Assembly (NCBI GenBank): GCA_041281825.1
Contig: CP166298.1
Span: 2,108,001-2,172,000 of the forward strand
Length of the DNA: 64,000 nt
Direction: 5' to 3'
Source: Paenibacillus_D tarimensis_A
Lineage (GTDB): Bacteria; Bacillota; Bacilli; Paenibacillales; Paenibacillaceae
Positions 8,792 to 18,213 of the stretch are shown here, piece by piece. How positions within the stretch are numbered: position 1 is the stretch's first letter; every line of letters starts with the position of its first letter. The notes under the pieces are model-generated. The model saw only the letters and a program-made list of their open reading frames with translations, was not told where the DNA came from and searched no databases. The position numbers and the translations under genes are program-made.

Positions 8792-9328
8792 ATGACATCA
8801 GCTTATTTATCGCAATTACCGACGCTTTCACATGTGATGGATCAAAATCCGATTCGTTCCAAGTTTGTGTTGGACACAACCTTCGATGAATCGCTGGTTA
8901 GCAATATCAGCATTGTTCCGACGGTAGGCGAGCAATATGTGGTGATTGGACTGGAAAATGGAAAGTGGGAGCTGGCGGGAGGCACGCTTGAGCCGGGGGA
9001 GCATTACATGGAAGGGCTGAAGCGGGAAGTCATGGAAGAGCTTGGGGCGGAGCTGGTTTCGTTTACTTTATTCGGACAGTTTCAATGCACGTCAAGCGCT
9101 TCAAAGCCTTATCGTCCACACATTCCGCACCCGAATTTCATACGGCTGCTCGGCTGCGGCGAGGTCAAAATTGTCGGCAAACCGCTTAACCCGCCAGACG
9201 GAGAACAGGTCGTATCCGTCGACATCGTTGATATTCAAGAAGCGATCGAGCGTTACCTGTCCATCGACCGCCCGGATATTGCGGAGATGTATCAGTTGGC
9301 GCACCATCTCCGTTTTTTTAGGACATAA
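8792..9328 (+). CDS. NUDIX hydrolase
   Basis: Hydrolyses a nucleoside diphosphate linked to another moiety; substrate unknown. The Nudix box is complete: GGTLEPGE, then LKREVMEELGAEL (about residues 60-85), giving the G-x5-E-x7-REVxEExGx pattern. 178 residues, cytosolic. It follows the pyrE-like gene by 51 bp and its transcript ends at the hairpin at 9341. The last residues run LAHHLRFFRT. Confidence 0.85.
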   Translation: MTSAYLSQLPTLSHVMDQNPIRSKFVLDTTFDESLVSNISIVPTVGEQYVVIGLENGKWELAGGTLEPGEHYMEGLKREVMEELGAELVSFTLFGQFQCTSSASKPYRPHIPHPNFIRLLGCGEVKIVGKPLNPPDGEQVVSVDIVDIQEAIERYLSIDRPDIAEMYQLAHHLRFFRT

Positions 9329-9340
9329 TCTACGTGGGTT

Positions 9341-9372
9341 GAACCGGGACTAGGCCCGGTTCATTCTTTTTC
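9341..9372. terminator. Terminator between convergent genes
   Basis: GAACCGGG at 9341-9348 pairs with CCCGGTTC at 9355-9362, followed by a T-rich tract. It serves the NUDIX gene and possibly the convergent yiaAB-type gene. Confidence 0.75.
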
Positions 9373-9375
9373 CCT

Positions 9376-9825
9376 CTATTCAAGCTCTGGCTGTTCCTGG
9401 TCCGGGCCTTCGTCTTCGTTGTTGTCGCGAATCGTTTTTTGCAGCACGAAGGCCGACATTGTAAGGTAGAGTGCGCTGACGGCATAATAACCTTGAACCG
9501 ATAACGGCTGATTCAGATTGTAAATGCCAATGAACATGAGCAGAAGGGCGGTAGCGAAGGCAGCCCAGGCCATGAAGGTGAATGCCGTTGTGTTTCTCTT
9601 CCGCGATTCGTGCTCGTCTTCCATGTTGTCCCGGACCACTTTTTGAAGTACAATGGCCGCCATCGTCAGATAGAGTGCGCTGACGGCGTAATATCCTTTG
9701 ACGCTAAGCGGTTCTTCCAGCGTATAGATGCCGATAAACATCGCTAGAAAAGCGGTTATGAACGCTGCCCAAGCCAAAAAGGTGAACGCTGCCGTATTGC
9801 GTTTGCGTAAGTATTGAGTATGCAT
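9376..9825 (-). CDS. YiaA/YiaB-family membrane protein with two YiaAB domains
   Basis: Small inner-membrane protein of unknown function. Two near-identical halves (about residues 8-66 and 75-133) each contain RNTAAFTFLAWAAF-like and GYYAVSALYLTM-like helices, giving four transmembrane segments. The duplicated two-helix unit is the YiaAB domain. A ribosome site GGAGGAA lies before ATG on the minus strand. The promoter region holds an inverted TGACC...GGTCA pair (9861-9865/9880-9884), a plausible operator. Confidence 0.82.
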   Translation of the reverse strand: MHTQYLRKRNTAAFTFLAWAAFITAFLAMFIGIYTLEEPLSVKGYYAVSALYLTMAAIVLQKVVRDNMEDEHESRKRNTTAFTFMAWAAFATALLLMFIGIYNLNQPLSVQGYYAVSALYLTMSAFVLQKTIRDNNEDEGPDQEQPELE

Positions 9826-9860
9826 AGAAATTCCTCCAATTCGATTCTTAGTATTAGGTT

Positions 9861-9884
9861 TGACCTTATATTAGGACCAGGTCA
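9861..9884 (-). promoter_or_regulatory. Possible operator dyad upstream of the YiaAB gene
   Basis: TGACC at 9861-9865 and GGTCA at 9880-9884 form an inverted repeat inside the region where the minus-strand promoter (TATAAT-like, about 9885-9900) should lie. The regulator is unknown. Confidence 0.3.
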
Positions 9885-10006
9885 TAATATAATTATAACC
9901 GGATACTAAGGTTTCACTAGTACCATTTCTATGTAGTACCCTGGTTGCAAGTATGATAATATTCATAATGGATGAAACAACCATTTTAAAGAAGGAGAGC
10001 CCGGAT

Positions 10007-10921
10007 TTGCACGATAAAAACCGATTTTGGAAGGTAACGGGGAAAATATTATTAAGCCTTGCAATTGCGTTAGTAGGAACGTCTGTCGTTCAATTGATCG
10101 CAATATTGCTGCTGGTAGTGTCCAAAGCAGTGCCTTCGGAGGATATCGCTTACCTGATGACAATGAACATCCCCTGGGTTACCTTCATCCTGGTTACGTT
10201 ACAAGGGATATGTTTTATCGGGGCAGCGGCAATGATGTATGCATGGTTTGAGAGGAAAAGAGGTTGGCCGACCGGCTTAAAGCAGCCGCGAATCACGATG
10301 GATACCTTAGTAGGGCTTGGATGGGGGGCAGCTTTAATATCAGCCGCATTCCTGATCATGTGGATAGCCGGCGGAATTGAGATTAGAGCAGTCGTCTGGA
10401 ACGATCCGAAAGTGTGGTCCGCAATCGGTTGGTCGCTGGCGATGTTTACGGCTGTTGCCGTAAGTGAAGAAATATTCAGCCGCGGGTATATTCAAGGGCT
10501 GATATCGTATCATTACGGAAGCATAGCTGCTGTTATCGTTTCAAGCGTCGTTTTCGCATTGCTTCATTCCTTTAATCCCGCCGTATGGAGTTCGGGTTTG
10601 CCGATTCTCAATTTGATACTTGCCGGCGTTCTGCTCGGGGTATGCAGGTTGGCGAGCGGAGGGTTGTGGCTGCCGATCGGCGTTCACTTGACATGGAATT
10701 TCTTCCAGGGCAATGTATTCGGCTTTAAAGTATCGGGTACGGAAGTTGAATCTGTCATCTCGATCACGCCAAGTCCGAGTTCCATCTTGTCCGGAGGAGA
10801 TTTCGGGGCAGAGGGCAGCGTTGTCGTCTCAATTCTATTGATTATTGCAACATATCTGACGTATTGGTGGTTTAATTTAAAGCGGCCTCCTGCAGCCAAC
10901 GTAATCGGTAACCGTTCATAG
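10007..10921 (+). CDS. CPBP-family intramembrane glutamic/metalloprotease
   Basis: Type II CAAX prenyl endopeptidase/bacteriocin-processing family; multi-pass membrane protein with the three family motifs: SEEIFSRGYIQG (EExxxR), FALLHSFNP and GVHLTWNFFQG. Members cleave membrane substrates or confer bacteriocin self-protection. The start TTG at 10007 is preferred because AAGGAG lies nine bases upstream; upstream ATGs (9953, 9968) lack a site but would add 18 residues. Its 3' end overlaps the convergent EcsC gene by 50 bp, so no terminator separates them. Confidence 0.85.
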   Translation: MHDKNRFWKVTGKILLSLAIALVGTSVVQLIAILLLVVSKAVPSEDIAYLMTMNIPWVTFILVTLQGICFIGAAAMMYAWFERKRGWPTGLKQPRITMDTLVGLGWGAALISAAFLIMWIAGGIEIRAVVWNDPKVWSAIGWSLAMFTAVAVSEEIFSRGYIQGLISYHYGSIAAVIVSSVVFALLHSFNPAVWSSGLPILNLILAGVLLGVCRLASGGLWLPIGVHLTWNFFQGNVFGFKVSGTEVESVISITPSPSSILSGGDFGAEGSVVVSILLIIATYLTYWWFNLKRPPAANVIGNRS

Positions 10922-11627
10922 CGGTTTGTCCCAGCTCGTCCAGGAGCCCGTAATTTGCCCATGCTCCAACTACTGCGCCGATTCCGGGCAGGAGTTGGAG
11001 CATTTTTCTAAAATCAATCGTATCGCGGTATTCCTGCTGCAATTGCCGCCAGTCGATATATTTGGCATACGATTCGGCAGAGGGCAGCAGTTCTGAGGTT
11101 TCCTGCCAATTTTTCAACTTGCGGAGAAGCTCCGTTTTGCTGCGGTGGCTGGAGAACGCCAGCTGAAAAAGATGGAGAATATACAGGCGCTCTCTGTAAT
11201 CCAGTGTGGAATGTCCGTAAATATGCGCCAGCTCGAACAGAAATTTCATTTTGATCCCGATTAGAATCGGAAAATCGGCAAGCCCAAGGAGCAGTCCGCC
11301 GGCCCCGGTTCCGGCCCCTTCCGCTGCAGCCAGTTTTTTATAAAATGCAAGTCTCTCTTCCGCCTTGTGATCTCTCAACGCGAGCGAAAGAGATTGCAGC
11401 GGCTTGCCGGAAGGAATATACTCCACTCCAAACAGGGCAGTTTGAACGATCCCCTTCACGGTTGTGGTAATGGTGGCATGCACTTTGCCCGGAATGATAC
11501 GATTGACGCGGTCCTGTAAGGAACGGGACGTTTTCTCTAAGATGCCGGGAGGACGGAGCAGTTGTTGCTCCCAGCGTGCCAGATTCTTCGCGGTTTGCTG
11601 TTCGTAAATCGTTCGTTGCTGCCCCAT
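10872..11627 (-). CDS. EcsC family protein
   Basis: EcsC-domain protein (function uncertain; named after the third gene of the B. subtilis ecs ABC-transporter locus, though standalone homologues are common in Bacillota). The domain features GAGTGAGGLLLGLADFPILIGIKMKFLFELAHIYG and the C-terminal LLPGIGAVVGAWANYGLLDELGQTAMNGYRLRWL are typical. Start at 11627 is chosen for the GAGAGGTGG just upstream; an in-frame ATG at 11642 lies upstream of that site. Membrane-associated, no classic signal. Converges with the CPBP gene with 50 bp overlap. Confidence 0.84.
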   Translation of the reverse strand: MGQQRTIYEQQTAKNLARWEQQLLRPPGILEKTSRSLQDRVNRIIPGKVHATITTTVKGIVQTALFGVEYIPSGKPLQSLSLALRDHKAEERLAFYKKLAAAEGAGTGAGGLLLGLADFPILIGIKMKFLFELAHIYGHSTLDYRERLYILHLFQLAFSSHRSKTELLRKLKNWQETSELLPSAESYAKYIDWRQLQQEYRDTIDFRKMLQLLPGIGAVVGAWANYGLLDELGQTAMNGYRLRWLQEAALN

Positions 11628-11956
11628 TCTGCCACCTCTCATCCATAATTTCTGCGTTACCGAACAATATGCAATATTTATACGCGGTTATTTGCTATTT
11701 TATTTGAACGCCCGCTGAAAAACAAACAATCTCATGTAACCTTGCGGTCGATCTAATGATTTGATCATTTGCAAGTGCTGATTATTGCGCTATGGCAGAT
11801 TGCTAGAGATAAGGGACAGAATGCCGGGATGTCCTATTATTCAAGGTGTTGGTAAGCGTTGTAACGGATATCTTATCTGATGATTATAGACGTAACCCTT
11901 CCGCTCCGGCTACAATCGGGGGGCATTCACAATACACACGAAGGTAGGGATGAATT
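11628..11956. other. Divergent promoter region, no gene
   Basis: About 330 bp between the EcsC gene and the pectinolytic gene. AT-rich in the first half and near the right end (AAGGTAGGGATG) gives the ribosome site of the large gene. I see no clear operator, terminator or ORF. Confidence 0.5.
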
Positions 11957-14900
11957 GTGGGAAGACTCTTTGGAGTCGGAAGGAAGAGTATGGTATTGTT
12001 TTTGTCGGCAGCGCTTACAATTACACCGTTTGCAGGTTTGAAAACCGTAGGCACGGTTCATGCCGCTGAAGCGGTCAGCATTATTGAAGACCGGTTTGAT
12101 GATCTGGAGACGGGCATCGTGCCGCCATCCTATGAGGTGCAAGCCGATCAAGGCAGGGTTGTCGTCGCTGATGTTCCCGCTGCGGATGACAAGAGTGTAT
12201 TGTTAGAAGATAACGGTACGAATGTCATCAAAATATCGAAAGCGTTTACAGCCGAAACCGGGACCGTAACGGCTTCTTTATCGTTTATGCAGCCGGTGCT
12301 TGGAAGCACGTCCAAAGTGATTCGTTTGCTGGATGAGAGCCTGAGCAAATCGGCAGTTCACATCGAAACGAGATCCGGCGGCAAGCTCGCTTATAAAAAT
12401 GCGGACGGCACCTTTACGGAGCTGGCCGATTATGCCGACGGACAATGGGTATCGGTCAAGGTCATTGCCGATCAGTCCGCGAAGACTGCTAAAGTATATA
12501 TTGATAATGAGCTAAAGCTGGAAGATGCGCCGTTCCAATCGGAGGTTGCAAGCATTGCCGGACTTGATTCGTTTACTCCGGGAACCAGTGCGAAGAGCCA
12601 CTATATCGATGACGTCCTCGTATTTTCCGGCGCTTACGAAGAGGACTTGCCGTTGAAGCAGCCGATTGCAGAAGAGCCTGGCGGCGAAGAGCCTGGTGAA
12701 GGCGATAACGGAGGAGATAACGGCAGTGAAGAGCCGCCGGTATCGGGCGGTGTGAATGGAATCTATGAAGCTGAGGACGCCGTCTTAAGCGGTGTAATCA
12801 TTGATAATAAGCACGCAGGTTATACCGGAACAGGCTTTATCGACTATGCGCCGAATGTTCCTGGAGGCACCGTAGAATGGAATGTGAATGTCGAAGCTGC
12901 AGGGGAATACACGCTGGAATTCCGGTATGCGAACGGTTCAACCGATAACCGTGCGACGGATATTCTCGTGAACGGGGAAAAAGCCGGAACACTGCAGTTT
13001 GAAACGACCAGCGAATGGGCGGCATGGAAATCGGTCAAGTTGAAAGCGGAGTTGAGTGAAGGAGCCAATACGATTGTCGCTCTGGCGACTGCGGCATCCG
13101 GCGGACCGAATATTGACCATTTGCGGATTTTCAATGAAGTCGATCTCATTTTCGAAGCGGAAGATGCAGCGCTGACCGCGGCGATCATCGATAATAAACA
13201 TGCCGGGTTTACCGGTACGGGGTTTGTCGACTACAGCCCTAACACCCCTGGCGGCATCATCGAATGGTCGGTTGATATTCCCGCAGCCGGTATGTATACA
13301 CTGGAATTTAAATACGCCATTGGCGCGACAGACAACCGTCCTCTGGAAATCAAGGTGAACGGGGAGATTGTTGAGGCGGAGTTATCGTTCGCACCGACTG
13401 GTGATTGGACGTCATGGCAGACCGTTACTGCATCCGCGGCTTTGAATGCGGGCGGAAATACGATAACGGCAACCGCAGTCGGTCCGTCCGGAGGGCCGAA
13501 TGTCGACCATCTCCGAATCCATAATCTCGATCAAGAAGACGACGGCCCCACTCCGGTGGAACTGGAGCTTGTAGCGCTTGATGAGCTGGTCGAAGGTTTG
13601 ACCCTGCAGAAGCTGATCAAAACAGGAGTTATTGCAACCGAGGAAAGCTTATCCGAGGAACGCCCTCTTACCCGGGTTGAATTCTTTGCGGGAATCAATC
13701 AGGTGTTGGGTTATATGCCGGCTCAGGATACGTACAAGTATTTAGAGAACGAGGATACGAATGATACTTGGTGGACATACGTTCTTGAAGCGGCGTTAGC
13801 TGCAGGTTATCTCCCGACTGAAGACGGAAACTTAGAGCCGAACCGTGTGGTCAGCCGTCCGGAAGCGGCAAAAATATTGGCTCGTGTACTTGATTTGAAG
13901 ACTGGAAAAGATGCTAATGGTGCGAATGGAGCTGTAATCAAGGAAGGATTAATGGAAGGGAAGGGCGGTTTCGGCCCCAATAACCCGCTTATGAGAAGCG
14001 AAGCGGAGCAGATCTTCGAGAAAGTGGCGGCACGTGTGCAATCTTCTGAAGGCGTGCAGATTGTCCGCGCAGAATCGGTTGCGCCGCAATTGATTGCGGT
14101 ACATTTGAACGGCAGCTTCGATTCGTTCGATATCCATTCGCTGCAGCTGCAGAAGGCAGCCGGTGTTTGGAAAGGTTTGAATCCGATGCTTAGAGAGATG
14201 TATCCGACACGCGCGGCCGTTGCTAAGAACCGGTTCGGCCAGACAGTCGTTCTCTATGAAATTCAAGAGACAATGACGGACGGCAAGCTGCCGGGGAACG
14301 AAGGATCGCGATTTACAGGCGATTTGCAGGAAGCGGTAAAGCAAGCGGAATATTACGTTTCCTGGCAAATGGACCACGGCGGGTGGAACAAAAACATGGC
14401 TTCCCAATTTGCCCGAATGTGGAACGGTCAGGAGCCGCGAACGGATCAATTCGGACCGAATGGTGAAGAATTAGGGACAATCGACAATAATGCTACGGTA
14501 GATCAGATCCGATTCATATCGCAGGTATATAAAGAAACCGGTGAGGAGCGTTTCCGATCAAGCGTGCTGAAGGGGCTGGACTTCCTGCAGGTTATGCAGT
14601 ACCCGACAGGCGGTTGGCCGCAGGTTTATCCGAAGCGCGGCAATTATTCCGATTACGTTACCTTTAACGATAACGCGATGATTAACGTGATGGATTTGCT
14701 TGACGATATCGTGGACGAACGTTATCCGTTTGACGGTGGATGGATCGGTGAAGAGCGGGCTGCAGAACTTCAAGAAGCGATCGATAAAGGGATCGAATAT
14801 ATCCTGAAATCCCAGATCGTCGTAGACGGCAAGCTGACCGCATGGTGTGCGCAGCATGACCCTGTCACTTATGAACCGCAGCATGCGCGGAGCTATGAGC

Positions 14901-16309
14901 ACCCTTCCATCTCCGGTATGGAATCCGTCGGCATTGTCCGGTTCCTGATGTCCCGTCCTGATCCGACGCCTGAGATTCAGCAGGCCATTCTGGGCGCGCT
15001 CAACTGGTATGATGAGGTAAAGGTTGAGGGAATCCGTTATGCAAGCGGCGACCCTAACGGAGTCTATTTCTACGAAGACCCGAATTCGGTCACCTGGTAC
15101 CGGTTCTATCAAATCGGTACGAATCTTCCGATCTTCTCCGGCCGGGACGGCGTCATCAAGCATGACATCCTGGAAATCGAGCAGGAACGCCGCGACGGTT
15201 ACTCCTGGGCAGGAAGCTATGCGAGACAGCTTCTTGAAACGGCGAAGACAACAGGTTACTTCGTAGGCAGAGTGTATGTTGAAGCGGTGGAAAGCGAAGC
15301 GGCTGACCGATACGGAAGAAATTTACAGGCAGGATCTTTCCTGCGGGTCGAAGACGGAACCAAGGCGCTTCTGGCAATCCCTTCAATTCTTACGGTAGCG
15401 AAGGACGGCAGCGGGGATTATAGTACCGTCCAGCAAGCAATCGATGCCGTACCGCAAAATAATACGCAGCCGGTTGAAATCCGGATTATGAATGGCGTAT
15501 ATAAAGAAGTGGTCACAGTACCGGCCAATAAACCGTTTATTTCCCTGATTGGGGAAAGCGCAGAGAACACGGTAATCACCTACGACAACTATGCCGGCAG
15601 AGAGAGGCCGATAGGCGGCACGTACGGAACGAGCGGCAGTGCGAGCTTGTTTCTCTACGGAAGCGATTTTACGGCAATGAATTTGACGATGGAAAACAGC
15701 TTTGATGAGAAGGCTAATCCGGATGTACAAGGCACGCAGGCTGTCGCTGTTCATACGAGGGGCGAGCGGATGATTTTCCGAAATGTCCGATTTATCGGCA
15801 ATCAGGATACGCTGCTTGTCAACGCCGGAAGCTCTTATTTCTACGAGTGTTATGTGGAAGGCGATGTCGACTTCATCTTTGGAGCGGGCCGTGCCGTATT
15901 CGAAAATAGCGATATTAAGTCCCTGGATCGCGGATCGGCTACGAATAACGGCTATATAACCGCTGCCAGCACGTCCATCAATCAGCCTTACGGGTTTCTG
16001 TTTATCAACAGCCGACTTATTAGCGATGCAGCAGCCGGAACGGTCTATCTCGGCCGTCCTTGGCACCCTGGCGGAGATCCAAGCGCCATTGCCAGCGTTG
16101 TGTTCATGAACTGTGAATTAGGCCAGCATATTCATACGCAAGGATGGACGGACATGTCCGGGTTCTCGTATAAGGATGCCCGATTCTATGAATACAATAA
16201 CAGCGGTCCCGGTGTTGCTATCAATGAATCGCGGACACAGCTGAGTGATGAGGAAGCAGCACAGTATACGGTAGAAAATGTATTGGGCTGGAGTCCGGTT
16301 TTGCCTTAA
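11957..16309 (+). CDS. Secreted bifunctional pectate lyase (PL10) - pectin methylesterase (CE8) with two CBM35-like modules
   Basis: A 1450-residue secreted enzyme for pectin breakdown. Order: signal peptide ending near HAAEA (about 37); a LamG-like domain (about 40-220); an acidic Gly/Glu/Pro linker; two homologous CBM35-like sugar-binding modules (about 266-391 and 397-524, both with IIDNKHAGxTGTGF); divergent SLH-like motifs (about 537-694); a PL10 pectate lyase (about 797-1110: WQMDHGGWNKNM, NDNAMINVMDLL); and a CE8 pectinesterase (about 1144-1450: QAVAVHTRG, DVDFIFG, LGRPW). Esterase plus lyase in one chain lets demethylated pectin be cut at once. GTG start after AAGGTAGGG. Single-gene unit ended at 16318. 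Confidence 0.92.
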   Translation: MGRLFGVGRKSMVLFLSAALTITPFAGLKTVGTVHAAEAVSIIEDRFDDLETGIVPPSYEVQADQGRVVVADVPAADDKSVLLEDNGTNVIKISKAFTAETGTVTASLSFMQPVLGSTSKVIRLLDESLSKSAVHIETRSGGKLAYKNADGTFTELADYADGQWVSVKVIADQSAKTAKVYIDNELKLEDAPFQSEVASIAGLDSFTPGTSAKSHYIDDVLVFSGAYEEDLPLKQPIAEEPGGEEPGEGDNGGDNGSEEPPVSGGVNGIYEAEDAVLSGVIIDNKHAGYTGTGFIDYAPNVPGGTVEWNVNVEAAGEYTLEFRYANGSTDNRATDILVNGEKAGTLQFETTSEWAAWKSVKLKAELSEGANTIVALATAASGGPNIDHLRIFNEVDLIFEAEDAALTAAIIDNKHAGFTGTGFVDYSPNTPGGIIEWSVDIPAAGMYTLEFKYAIGATDNRPLEIKVNGEIVEAELSFAPTGDWTSWQTVTASAALNAGGNTITATAVGPSGGPNVDHLRIHNLDQEDDGPTPVELELVALDELVEGLTLQKLIKTGVIATEESLSEERPLTRVEFFAGINQVLGYMPAQDTYKYLENEDTNDTWWTYVLEAALAAGYLPTEDGNLEPNRVVSRPEAAKILARVLDLKTGKDANGANGAVIKEGLMEGKGGFGPNNPLMRSEAEQIFEKVAARVQSSEGVQIVRAESVAPQLIAVHLNGSFDSFDIHSLQLQKAAGVWKGLNPMLREMYPTRAAVAKNRFGQTVVLYEIQETMTDGKLPGNEGSRFTGDLQEAVKQAEYYVSWQMDHGGWNKNMASQFARMWNGQEPRTDQFGPNGEELGTIDNNATVDQIRFISQVYKETGEERFRSSVLKGLDFLQVMQYPTGGWPQVYPKRGNYSDYVTFNDNAMINVMDLLDDIVDERYPFDGGWIGEERAAELQEAIDKGIEYILKSQIVVDGKLTAWCAQHDPVTYEPQHARSYEHPSISGMESVGIVRFLMSRPDPTPEIQQAILGALNWYDEVKVEGIRYASGDPNGVYFYEDPNSVTWYRFYQIGTNLPIFSGRDGVIKHDILEIEQERRDGYSWAGSYARQLLETAKTTGYFVGRVYVEAVESEAADRYGRNLQAGSFLRVEDGTKALLAIPSILTVAKDGSGDYSTVQQAIDAVPQNNTQPVEIRIMNGVYKEVVTVPANKPFISLIGESAENTVITYDNYAGRERPIGGTYGTSGSASLFLYGSDFTAMNLTMENSFDEKANPDVQGTQAVAVHTRGERMIFRNVRFIGNQDTLLVNAGSSYFYECYVEGDVDFIFGAGRAVFENSDIKSLDRGSATNNGYITAASTSINQPYGFLFINSRLISDAAAGTVYLGRPWHPGGDPSAIASVVFMNCELGQHIHTQGWTDMSGFSYKDARFYEYNNSGPGVAINESRTQLSDEEAAQYTVENVLGWSPVLP

Positions 16310-16317
16310 TATATGAA

Positions 16318-16356
16318 GAAAACAGTCGGTAGGGGTGACCCTGACCGGCTGTTTTC
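16318..16356. terminator. Bidirectional terminator
   Basis: GAAAACAGTCGGT at 16318-16330 pairs with ACCGGCTGTTTTC at 16344-16356 (one mismatch). A- and T-runs on both sides suit the convergent pectinase and SLH-like genes. Confidence 0.75.
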
Positions 16357-16381
16357 CGTTTTATGCCATGTTTCGATTACA

Positions 16382-17743
16382 TTATTGGTATTCACCGTTC
16401 AAATAATTGAAGAAAGGCTCATCAACCCAAAAGGTATAGCTGCCAATCTCAATGGACGGGTCGATCGATTTAAATCCGTCTTCGATCGTATCGGCTTGTT
16501 CGGCCAAGGAGAAGGACTGGGCATAATAATGGCCGTCAACAATTAAGTTGTTTGCAATCAGCTTGTAATCGTCCAATTCTGTCAGAGAATAGTAGAGAGG
16601 CTGCCACCAGGAGCCGTGGATGAGCCCGGATTGGTTTTCTTCATTCTTCTTAGCATATTGCAGGATGATGTCTTGGAACTTTTCCTTGTCTTGTAGATCT
16701 TTGAATTCAAATTTCAAGTCATATTCTTTCGCGTAGTTAATGTAATTGCCGTTTTCGATCTGCACAATCTTCGAAAGCTCGCTTTCTTCCGGTTCTCCCC
16801 ACTCCTTCAAGTAAATAAAGGCGGAAGTTTTCGGTTCGAATTGTACTCTGGCATCCAAACCTTCGCTGCGAAGCAGGCCGATGAGCTGGACGGCGTGTTT
16901 AATATCGGAATGGCCGTAGGTGATCGATAAGGATTCGATAAAATTCGCGTCATATCGTGCGTCCTTCAGGTTATACCCGGTAACTATATCTTGCTTAAGC
17001 GCGGTATCGACGACATGCTGCAGCTTCGGAATTTGAATGATGTCGGACTGCCTGTAAGCTTCGTATAGTTTGGTATAAATATCAGGATCTGCGGTTGTTC
17101 CTATTGACTGTTTATAAACTCCGTTAAACGATAACGTTTTTCCGAGCAGAAGGTTAATAAATGCTGGATCTGCTATTTTGCCGGAAGCTAATTGATCGTA
17201 GTAGGCAGAAGGCACGATCCCGGTATCCACGGCGACTGCAAGCTCTTGTCCGATAGAAGCGCCGATGCTGCCCGGCCCGATGTTCAGCGCTTTTAACGTT
17301 GCGGCTGCCTTGGATTCGGAATAGGTGAGAGCAAGCTCCTGTAACCCGGAGGCTCTAACGGCCATAAGTACGGCGACTCTGCCGGAAAGAGGTTCGCTTC
17401 CCCGGACTGCAGGTCCTTTCAGAATGCCCAAGCCATACAGTTTGGCCGCCGCGGAATAAAGCGGATCCTCGGGCTTTACATCCGAAAAGACTGCTTTGTC
17501 TTCATTTTTTGTGTCAGTTGATATAATCTGTGCGACGTATTCGATGTATTCGCCTTTGGTCAGTGGTTTATCAATTGAAATGCCATGCTTATCCGCAAGA
17601 AATGCGCTATATTCTGCGGGGCTTGCCTCATCCTGAAGAGGTGCGGCAGACAATGAAGGAACGGATAACAATTGAAGCAATAGAACAAACGTGAACATAA
17701 GAATGCTTGAATTTTTAAAGCCGGAAAAGAATCGGTTTGTCAT
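16382..17743 (-). CDS. Secreted protein with SLH-like N-terminal region
   Basis: Exported protein of 453 residues. A signal peptide (basic MTNRFFSGFKNSS, hydrophobic ILMFTFVLLLQLL, cleavage near SLSAAPL) leads into S-layer-homology-like repeats (LTKGEYIEYVAQII, FSDVKPEDPLYSAAAKLYGLGILKG, LSGRVAVLMAVRASGL). The C-terminal 250 residues are unassigned and end in WVDEPFFNYLNGEYQ. It is likely attached to the cell wall. It converges on the pectinase gene and may be an unrelated envelope protein. Function unknown. Confidence 0.72.
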   Translation of the reverse strand: MTNRFFSGFKNSSILMFTFVLLLQLLSVPSLSAAPLQDEASPAEYSAFLADKHGISIDKPLTKGEYIEYVAQIISTDTKNEDKAVFSDVKPEDPLYSAAAKLYGLGILKGPAVRGSEPLSGRVAVLMAVRASGLQELALTYSESKAAATLKALNIGPGSIGASIGQELAVAVDTGIVPSAYYDQLASGKIADPAFINLLLGKTLSFNGVYKQSIGTTADPDIYTKLYEAYRQSDIIQIPKLQHVVDTALKQDIVTGYNLKDARYDANFIESLSITYGHSDIKHAVQLIGLLRSEGLDARVQFEPKTSAFIYLKEWGEPEESELSKIVQIENGNYINYAKEYDLKFEFKDLQDKEKFQDIILQYAKKNEENQSGLIHGSWWQPLYYSLTELDDYKLIANNLIVDGHYYAQSFSLAEQADTIEDGFKSIDPSIEIGSYTFWVDEPFFNYLNGEYQ

Positions 17744-18001
17744 AGTGTTTCTCCTTTATGTATGAAATTAATCTTCTAAAAAATGATATCATACGGGTCT
17801 GATAAATCATCTAGGACTTTGTTACTAATAGAGGTTATCCCCGATGTTTGAAAACGAGGGCTTCTTAAGCTTGCAGTATTATTTTCAAGGGAGATTTTTT
17901 TAAATGTTGTATTATATATTGATATATGTTATACAATAAATAAGAAATATTGCACACTATTTATTGGGGAGGGAAGATGTCAAATCAAGAAAATCACATT
18001 A

Positions 18002-18142
18002 CTGGGCGTAATCATTTGTAAACATTGCAATCACGTCATTGAGGAAGTGGATACCGAAAAATCTCAGATTTACTACAGCATCTGCAACCAGGAGCATTGT
18101 AACAAGATAAACATAGAAGCAGACAGATATATTACATCATAA
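18002..18142 (+). CDS. SR1P-like GapA-binding small protein (46 aa)
   Basis: Starting at CTG 18002 the frame reads MGVIICKHCNHVIEEVD, then TEKSQIYYSICNQEHC, closely resembling SR1P, the roughly 39-aa peptide encoded by the dual-function sRNA SR1 of B. subtilis that binds GapA. Two Cys pairs (CKHC and CNQEHC) suggest metal binding. The only strong ribosome site (GGGGAGGGAAG at 17967) serves an ATG at 17977 in another frame that stops after 13 codons, so translation may be coupled, frameshifted or use CTG. Upstream TATACAAT near 17929 could drive a short RNA. It lies just ahead of ppdK, in a gluconeogenic context. Confidence 0.6.
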   Translation: MGVIICKHCNHVIEEVDTEKSQIYYSICNQEHCNKINIEADRYITS

Positions 18143-18213
18143 ATAGTTCCGGCGAAATGCAGATCTATGTGAAAATAATCTCAAACAACTTTATTGGGGG
18201 GGGGATCCGGTGT

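Noticed and set aside
11800..11956. Catabolite-response (cre) site upstream of the pectinase
   Set aside because: TGGTAAGCGTTGTAACG looks tempting but does not satisfy the TGNNANCGNNNNCA pattern well enough.
13949..16066. Long minus-strand frames inside the pectinase gene
   Set aside because: Shadows of the strong plus-strand coding frame; no ribosome sites or family motifs.
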